Below are positions 53,803 through 62,000 of a DNA stretch of 64,000 nucleotides, one piece after another. The notes beneath the pieces were generated by a model. That model had not been told where the DNA came from. It saw nothing but the letters and a program-made list of their open reading frames with translations, and made no database searches. The first letter of the stretch is position 1, and each line of letters starts with the position of its first letter. The DNA is from Yersinia intermedia (lineage in GTDB: Bacteria; Pseudomonadota; Gammaproteobacteria; Enterobacterales; Enterobacteriaceae), in assembly GCF_900635455.1 (NCBI RefSeq), contig NZ_LR134116.1, positions 3,472,001-3,536,000 on the forward strand, given 5' to 3'. The position numbers and the translations under genes are program-made.

Positions 53803-54054
53803 AATATGCTCCAACTGACGGGTTATATGTAACGTCTATGTGAGATTAATTATGTGCTGACTAACGCAAAGTGACGTAATGCAATGTAAAGAAGCTCAAT
53901 CATTGTGAGAGTAATAAGGAGAAAATAAAGTAATTTGTGTCATTAGAAAAAGTTATAAATACTTATATGTAGACAGCGATATATTAGTACCGCCGTCTAC
54001 ATTTAGGCTCAATAGATTTCAAAATGCGGGAAACGGCCTGAAAGAGGGCCAGGT

Positions 54055-54825
54055 TCAGTCACACTTTGCCACAATCATCATAATATCACTGGTAAATGAA
54101 CCATCAGGTTGGATCTCATAATGCTTAATTACACCATCAGATGCTGATTTTTGTAGCTCACGGATCGCGATAGCAAAATATTGCGGAGTACGCATTCTGG
54201 CAATCCAGCTACTGAACTCCAAATACAACCGATCCGTGGTGACTTCATTTATCACTAATCCGGCATCAGTTACTCGCGCCAACCATTCACCAGGAGAGTA
54301 ATTTCGTACATGTGAGGTATCACGTAACACTTCCACGGTCTGCAAATAAATATCCAGCACAGGATGACCGGGGGAAACCACATCCATAAAGATTACCTTT
54401 CCACCGGGGCGTAATACACGTTTAACTTCTCGCAACGCTTGGCCGACATCGTGCCAATGATGAGCAGAATAACGGCTGATAACAATATCAAAACTTTGAT
54501 CATCAAACGGCAATGACTCTGCTAATCCTTGCTGCACGTCAATGTTAGTCAGCTTTTTATCCATCGCCGCCTGACTGACCACTTGCAGCATTTGTGCTGA
54601 AAGATCATAAGAAACCACCGATTTAACGACTGCCGCCGCGGTAAAACTGGCATGTCCGGCACCGCATCCAAGGTCAAGTAAACGGGCATCACTATGAGGT
54701 TGCAATAGTGTAGTCAGACGCTGTAAATCTTTGCCTTGAGCATGGACCGCACTGGTCAGATAGGCATTGGCCTGATCGCCAAACTGCCGCTCAACGGCAT
54801 CTTTATGGCTATTTTGCGTGGTCAT
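54055..54825 (-). CDS. yafE: class I SAM-dependent methyltransferase, YafE-like
   Basis: 256 residues. Motif I LLDLGCGAGHASFTAA near residue 49, post-I VVSYDLSAQML, motif II DIVISRYSAHHWHDVG near 112, motif III VLRPGGKVIFMDVVSPGHP near 140. Strong similarity to E. coli YafE through SHVRNYSPGEWL, LEFSSWIARMRTP and DGSFTSDIMM; it also carries an N-terminal region (QNSHKDAVERQFGDQANAYL) that the annotated E. coli YafE lacks, making it the full-length form. Target unknown. AAGGGGATG precedes the ATG. The position differs from E. coli yafE. Confidence 0.85.
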   Translation of the reverse strand: MTTQNSHKDAVERQFGDQANAYLTSAVHAQGKDLQRLTTLLQPHSDARLLDLGCGAGHASFTAAAVVKSVVSYDLSAQMLQVVSQAAMDKKLTNIDVQQGLAESLPFDDQSFDIVISRYSAHHWHDVGQALREVKRVLRPGGKVIFMDVVSPGHPVLDIYLQTVEVLRDTSHVRNYSPGEWLARVTDAGLVINEVTTDRLYLEFSSWIARMRTPQYFAIAIRELQKSASDGVIKHYEIQPDGSFTSDIMMIVAKCD

Positions 54826-54915
54826 TACATCCCCTTTGTGGTTTAACTTTATGATTTACTTTATGTATCTTATTTCCTGCAAAGCGTTAATATGTTTATC
54901 TCAAACTAAATCTAC

Positions 54916-55027
54916 TATATACACAAAGTCATTAGAGTTGTAGGCAGGCAGCAAACGCATTCCATAAGATTACGGAATGAGCCTGCGCCGCTAACCTCCT
55001 CAGTGCTTCAAATACCAAGGGAATATT
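54916..55027. repeat. ERIC derivative with replaced core, leader of GNAT gene
   Basis: Left arm CTATATACACAAAGTCATTAG and GTTGTAGGCAGGCAGCAAACG, right arm GCCGCTAACCTCCTCAGTGC and TTCAAATACCAAGGGAATAT. The usual GAGCTTAC core is replaced by the hairpin ATTCC ATAAGATTAC GGAAT. It ends at the base before the ATG of the acetyltransferase, so the AAGGGAAT ribosome site is part of the repeat. Confidence 0.6.
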
Positions 55028-55516
55028 ATGGTCACACTCAGAGCAATGCATACCGAAGAGCTAAACGACTATCGGAATCTATTTATTACTGAATATGCGC
55101 AAGATTTATCAGCTAATAGCGGTTATAGCACCGAGCAAGCATTAGCTCATGCAACGCAAATTTTTGATGGTTACTTACCTGAGGGCGTGAATACTCCCGG
55201 CGATCATCTATATTGTATCGAAAATAAGGATAGCGAGAATGATAATAATGCACTGGTGGGCTATTTATGGTTCGGCCAGGCTAGCAATGACAATGCCGCT
55301 TTTATTAAAGATTTCTATGTACTGCCGCACCATCAGCGTAAAGGCTATGGTTCCGCGTGTTTACAGGAATTAGAAAAAATACTGGTTGCTCAGGACATAT
55401 TTGAGATAAAACTGCGGGTCGCTGCGGATAATCCACAAGCTAAAAGATTGTATGAACAAATGGCATTTGTAGTAACAGGATTTAATATGTCCAAATCACT
55501 GGCAAGAAAACCATAA
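55028..55516 (+). CDS. GNAT family N-acetyltransferase
   Basis: 162 residues. The acetyl-CoA motif is FYVLPHHQRKGYGSACLQEL near residue 96, followed by ELKLRV-like strand and NPQAKRLYEQMAFVVTGFNMSK, all typical of single-domain GNAT proteins. Substrate unknown. The N-terminal part resembles acetyltransferases of the RimI-like type. The ribosome-binding site AAGGGAAT lies within an ERIC-derived repeat. Lone plus-strand gene among minus-strand neighbours. Confidence 0.88.
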   Translation: MVTLRAMHTEELNDYRNLFITEYAQDLSANSGYSTEQALAHATQIFDGYLPEGVNTPGDHLYCIENKDSENDNNALVGYLWFGQASNDNAAFIKDFYVLPHHQRKGYGSACLQELEKILVAQDIFEIKLRVAADNPQAKRLYEQMAFVVTGFNMSKSLARKP

Positions 55517-55688
55517 GAATAAACAGACGGCTACGGGGCTGAAAGGTAACAAACAAACAGCGCTTGCATTACTGCAAACGAAAAATAGAAGCCTGAACAA
55601 TCGGACAAACATTTTATCAGGTTGAGGCCTGTAGTGATGATAAAATTGTTGTTCTGATAATTCAGTCTGCTCATGCTGGTAACCAGCG

Positions 55689-55943
55689 TTAAGGCTTTTT
55701 ATCCTCGCCCATCTGTTGCAGTTGGTTTTTGTAAGATTTCACTTTCTGGCGCTTCTTCATCCAGATGGAAAACGATACGACAAAAATCCCGCCAGCCAAG
55801 GTTAATACACCTAATTCATGCTGATAAAACAGCATCATAACGAAATAGACGGCAGAAATGATTGCCACCCATTTAGCCGAATGACCAATAGAGTTTTTCT
55901 CATCAGTCAGACGGCGGATACTCTCTTCTTCGCTAATTCCCAT
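55689..55943 (-). CDS. small inner-membrane protein
   Basis: 84 residues, not recognised as a named family. A charged N-terminal helix (ISEEESIRRLTDEKNSIGHS) precedes two adjacent hydrophobic segments (AKWVAIISAVYFVMMLFY and LGVLTLAGGIFVVSFSIWM), then a basic tail KKRQKVKSYKNQLQQMGEDK. A two-helix membrane hairpin with both ends cytosolic is likely. The frame opens with TTG at 55949, but the ATG at 55943 has a strong AGGAGG site 7 bp upstream. Confidence 0.78.
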   Translation of the reverse strand: MGISEEESIRRLTDEKNSIGHSAKWVAIISAVYFVMMLFYQHELGVLTLAGGIFVVSFSIWMKKRQKVKSYKNQLQQMGEDKKP

Positions 55944-56071
55944 ATGCAAACCTCCTTAGTAAGGAGCTTATAATATTGGGGCAGTTGCATGATAATTCAA
56001 CATATTTTTCAGTTTTTATTTTGTTCAGTCAAGATAGTGCTCGTTGACTATCCCGACTGAATCCATATTCG

Positions 56072-59000
56072 CTATAAAATAATAATCAGTTCGTATTCAC
56101 CGCCATCCAGTGCCACTCGCACTCCGTCAGATTGATAGGTGACCATTAAACCATTCAATGTCGCCGAACTGATGCCCTGACAGCGCTGTGCCGGACTTTC
56201 AACACGAATAACATACCGCGTGTTGGCCAGACTAACTGTCACCTCAAACCCCGGCCAACTGGCGGGTATGCAAGGATTAATCACCAGTTCCGCGCCTTCA
56301 CGCCGGATCCCCAAGATACCTTCCATACCCGCACGCTGCATCCAGCCGGCAGAACCGGTATACCACGTCCAGCCGCCGCGCCCAACATGCGGCGCGACCG
56401 AATAGACATCGGCGGCTACCACATAGGGTTCAACTTTGTAACGCGCAATTCCCTCAGGGGTTTTGCCATGGTTTATTGGATTAAGCAATGTAAACAGGTC
56501 GCGGGCTTTATCCCCTTCCCCCAATTCGGTAAAGGCTAAAATCGCCCACATAGCAGCATGGCTATATTGACCGCCGTTTTCCCGCAAACCTGGAGGATAG
56601 CCCTTGATATAACCCGGATCATCTGGCGTTTTGTCAAAAGGTGGTGTGAACAATAATGCCATCCCATCATCGGGGCGAATAAGATGTTGCTCCAGTGACG
56701 CCATGGCCTGTACTACTCGTTGCGGATCTGCGGCTCCCGATAGCACCGCCCATGACTGGGCAATCGAGTCAATACGGCACTCCCCGCATACTTTGGAGCC
56801 TAGCCAACTGCCATTATCAAAGGTTGCACGGCGATACCAGTCGCCATCCCATGCTTCCCGCTCTAATGCCGCGATTAATCCAGTGAGGTGGCCCTGCCAC
56901 TGTCTGGCCCGTCGAGGGTCACGCTCGCTGGCCAATGGAATAAACATTTTCAGTGTTGCCACCAATAACCACCCCAACCAGACACTCTCCCCTTTTCCCT
57001 CTTCACCAACCCGGTTCATACCGTCATTCCAGTCGCCGGTCCCCATCAGCGGTAAACCAAGCTCTCCAGTCAGTTCAATACATTGCTCCAACCCTTTGGC
57101 ACAATGGTCAAACAGTGAAGCGCTTTCCTGTGCTACCAGTGGCTGGAAGAAAGCATCGTGTTCACCTGGGCGCAATATCGGCCCTTCGAGGAATGGCACG
57201 ATTTCATCCAGCACTGCGGTATCGCCGCTTGCAAGGATATAGGTGGCGGTGGCAAAAGAGAGCCAAACCCGGTCATCAGAGATGCGAGTGCGCACCCCCT
57301 GCCCAGAGTGAGGCAACCACCAGTGCTGTACATCACCTTCGATAAATTGCCGCCCGGCGGCGCGTAGCAGGTGGTGCCTTGTCGTATCCGGTTGAACAAA
57401 GGTCAGCGCCATACCGTCCTGTAATTGATCGCGGAAGCCATAAGCACCACTGGCCTGGTAAAACGCCGACCTGGCCCAAACGCGACATGCCAGCGTTTGA
57501 TAAAGCAGCCAGCCATTGAGCATGATATCCATCTGCCGATCTGGCGTTTTCACCTGGATCGCCCCCAGCAAGGTACGCCAGTAATCGGTGACGTCAGACA
57601 ACACCGCATCCAAATTTGCCGCACGGTAGCGTGTAATCAATGTTTGTGCCTCACTCACAGAAGCACACTGACCGATAAACCACACCACCTCTACCTGCTC
57701 ACCGACTGCCAGTTCAATCGTTTGCTGAAGCGCACTACAGGGATCGAACCCGGCACCGGTTGTACCGGAAAGTGGTATTGTTGCCGTGAGCGCTAGCGGG
57801 GCGGTGCTATTCCGGTAATGGCCGAGGAACTCGCTACGGTCGGCAGTCCAGCTATTTTGCTGCCCATTCAAGTCAGCGAAGGAAACTCTGCCAGGGAAGG
57901 CGGTACTCCACGGATTTCGTGCCAGCATGGCACCGGTTAGCTCGTCCATCTCGGTAATAATGAATGGCCCAGTCGCGCCACGGGAGGTGGCTAGCACCCA
58001 TTCAGCATAGGCTGTCACTGAGATACGCCGTGGTTTATTCGACATATTGCGCAGCATCAGGCGGGATATCTTGATAGGGTCGGTCAACGGCACATATTGC
58101 ACCAGCGCCATGCCAATACCGTTCGCCTGATGCTCAAACCGGCTATAGCCATGACCGTGGCGAGCAATATAAGTGCCACCATCACGGATCGGCTGTGCCG
58201 TAGGGCTCCAAAGTAGCCCAGAGTCTTCATCACGCAGATACAGACATTCGCCAGAAGGATCAATAACAGGGTCGTTGAGCCACGGCGTTATCTGGTTTTC
58301 TCGGCTATTTTCAGCCCAGGTATAACCGCTACCGGTTGCCGAAACCTGAAAACCGAAGGTCTGATTGGAAATGACATTGATCCAGGGTGCTGGGGTATTT
58401 TCCCCATCATTCAGGCAAGTGATATATTCCTGCCCTTGCAGGCCAAACCCACCCAAACCATTAAAGAACTCGAGGTTTTCAGGTAATGGTAACAAGGTTG
58501 CCGTTGGCGAATTAGCCGGTTTGGCCAGTGAGAGACTGGCTTTCTTCTCCACTGTTAATAACTTTTTATCCTGCGCTAGCAGGCGTTTATCTGATATGAA
58601 TAACTTTTTGTCTGAGGCGAACAGTTTTTTATCTGATGGGACAACTTTTTTGTCCAGAGTGAATAACAGGTGGTTGAGCTGATTACCTAATGTGCCATAA
58701 CGGGCAGATAGCACCACCCGCGCAACCGAGCGTAGCAGTGATCGAGTCTCCACACTCATCAGATCAGCACGTAAGGCATAGGCCGAACCTTGTCGTAGCT
58801 GATCACCCAAGTGGGGCCGTGATTGGCTACTACGCACGGCAGTTTCGATGGCGATTTGTAAATCTTGCACATAAGAAGACGCCCGCTCATTGATGATAAC
58901 CAGATCAACCGCCAAACGTTTCATATGCCAGTATTCATGTGCGCGCAGTAACTGACGCACCTGATCTATGTCTTCGATGTCATCAATGCGCAGCAGAACT

Positions 59001-62000
59001 ATTGGTAAATCACCTGATATTGATTGAGTCCATAAAGTTGATTGGCTCCCAGCACCGCACATGATAGTCGTTGATGGCGAACGGAAGCGGGCATCGGCAT
59101 ACAGAATAGGTGCGGCCAGTTGCTGAAAATCTGCCGCTTCTTCAGCGTTGATTTCCAGATGGCGCAATTGCACCTGTGCCTGGGTCCAGGCCAGTGTTTT
59201 AGCGCGGTCATACGCACTGCGGTCACGGTGTTTATCCACCATATCCAGCAAATCTTCTTTCGATGAAGCGATCAGTGTCCAGAAAGAAACGGTGACGGTT
59301 TTACCCGCAGGGATCAGTAGGCTCTGGCGCAGTGAGAATATGGGGTCAAGAACCGTTCCCACGGTATTGGATAGGTCTACATCCACCTGCATTGCCTGCG
59401 AGGTCGTCACCCGGTTACCGCGACCGATAAACTTGGCACGATCCGATTCATATTGCAGTTCACGCATAGGCAAACCATCGGTAACCAAGAAATGCGCGGC
59501 CCAGACTTGCGGTTCTTGTGCGGTTCTTGGCCGCCGCGTTGCAATTAATGCCCCCAATTCCGCCAGATATTCAGTGACCACAAACATTTTGGCAAATGCC
59601 GGATGCGCACTGTCTGTTGAGGCCGCAGTGAGTACCACTTCAGCATACGATGTCAGTTCAATCTCCCGCGCACGCCGGCCCGTGTTAAGTAACGAGATCC
59701 GTCGTACTTCGCCATCATCTTCGCTGGAAATCAACACATCCATGGTGCTGGTCAGCGTACCGTCGCGGCAGATAAATTCGGCATGATCCTCACCGAAAAT
59801 CACCTCGCGATGCGCATTATCACTGGCCGCTAATTGCGCCCCGGCAGACCAACTGCGACCACTGCGTAAGTCGCGCAGGAAAATAAAGGAGCCATAATCA
59901 TCACAAGTAGCATCTTCCCGCCAGCGAGTGACTGCAACATCCAACCACCGGCTGTAACCGGCCCCCGCGCTGGTTAGCATCACGGCATAACGGCCATTGG
60001 ATAACAGGTGAGTCACTGGTGCACCGGTAACCGGTGAGGACAGGCGACGAACGGTAGGTAATGCACTGTCTGCCAGCGCCGAGAGCAACACTTCCTCGGT
60101 GCGAGGATAAGTAATCGCCACATTGCGTGGCATCCGTTCCTGTAACAATAATTCGCAGGCCTGAATCATCGGCTCATGGTGGAAACGGTTGCGCATCCGC
60201 CCTTGTAGTAAGGTATTCGCAATGGCAACAATGGTCATCCCCTGATGGTGCGCCATATAGTTGCGTACAATCACCACCTGCTGATTTTCCGGTAAGCGCG
60301 AGCGGGTGAAATCCAATGCTTCATAGAAACCATAGCGGCCTAACGCGCCCATCTCCGCCAGTTTTTCATAGTTTTGCAGCGCACCGTGTGGATCAACCAT
60401 GGCTGCCAGCCCGGTAGCATAAGGCGCGATTACGGTATTTTCTGATAAACCGCGTTTTAACCCCAACCCAGGGACACCGAAGTTAGAATATTGATAAGTA
60501 AACTCAATATCACGTGCACTGTACGCTGACTCAGAGATGCCCCAGGGAATATTCAAACTGCGGCCATAGGCCTGTTGCCGTTCAACCACCAGTTGATTAG
60601 TTTGTTCCAGCAAACTGCCTGCGGGCGCACGCATCACCAATGATGGCATCAGGTATTCAAACATCGAGCCAGACCATGAAATCAGCGCAGCTCCTTTACC
60701 AATGGGGGTTGCCGCTCGTCCCAGACGGAACCAATGGCGGGTAGGTACATCCCCTTTGGCAATAGCAAACAGGCTGGCAAGGCGAGCCTCAGAAGCCAAT
60801 AAATCGTAGCAACTCGGATCAAGGCTGTTATCCACCAGCGAATAACCAATGGATAACAATTTACGTTCGGGATCGAGTAAGAAGGCAAAATCCATCGTCA
60901 GTGCCATATGGCGGGCTTCGGCTGCCAATTTCAGCAACCGATCATTCACCAGCTCTTGCATCTCTTGCGTCAATTGCTGGTCATATTCATGTTCAGCGGC
61001 AGCCAGAATCAGTGCTTCAATCCAATAACTTAAGTCAATAAATGCATTATCATCGATAGGACGCGCGACACCATGCACCATCGCGGAGGCTTTTGCCAAT
61101 AACGACTTCAACGACAGCGGCAACATTTGAGCATCATCCACGCCCTTTAAATCCATACGGATTTGTTCCAACACCGCCCACAACTTACGTTTAAAATCAG
61201 CATCACCTGGTGGCAACGCTTTAAAGGAAATTTCAGCCAACAGCAGATTATCCATCAACCCTTTAGCACCGTTAGCTGCTAGCGGCTCTGCCGCCCACTC
61301 CTCACAGGTATTGGCCAGCACAATCAAATGCCCGGCCAGGTTACCGCTATCTACGGATGAAACATAAGCCGGTTCCAGCGCCCGTAAATCCTGTGTGCCA
61401 TACCAGTTAAAGAAATGTCCTCTGAAACGTGCCAGCTTATGAAAGGTTTCAAAGGTTGTTTCCAGTCGAACCAAGGTGCGAAAAGTACCCGCCCAGCCAA
61501 AATCACGAGCAGCCACGGTAGAGAGTAAGTACAGGCCCATATTGGTCGGTGAAGTACGGTGCGCTACCACAGGTTTGGGATCTTCCTGAAAGTTATCAGG
61601 CGGCAGCATATTTTCATCTGGCGTAACAAAGGTTTCGAAGAAGCGCCAAGTGCGTCGGGCGGTCAGACGCAATTCTGGGATATCTTCAGCCGTGATCGGT
61701 TTATGTTGTGCTACCTGATAGAAGCGGCTGGTCCACCAGGCGATGACCGGTGCAAAAAACCATAAAATGGCAAAGGGCAAAATCAGTGGCCAGGCAGCGG
61801 GAGAAACCATCAATGCGGTGATAGCCATCAGCCCTCCCCATAGCGTACCGCCTGCCATATGGCGATAAAATCCTGCGACACCGGAGTGGGGTTTACCGGC
61901 AGATTGTGCGGCGGTCGTCCACTCCAGTAAATTGCGATGGGTAATAAACAGGCGAATTAACGTACGGCCAATAGCATCAACCATCTGCCAGGCGTGGTCG

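Noticed and set aside
54011..54055. AATAGATTTCAAAATGCGG resembling an ERIC arm before the yafE-like gene end
   Set aside because: Only about 18 bp match and no second arm is found; too weak to list as a repeat.
58365..59786. Plus-strand open frames of 105-212 codons inside the glucan synthase gene
   Set aside because: They are antisense to intact conserved domains, lack start signals and match no family.
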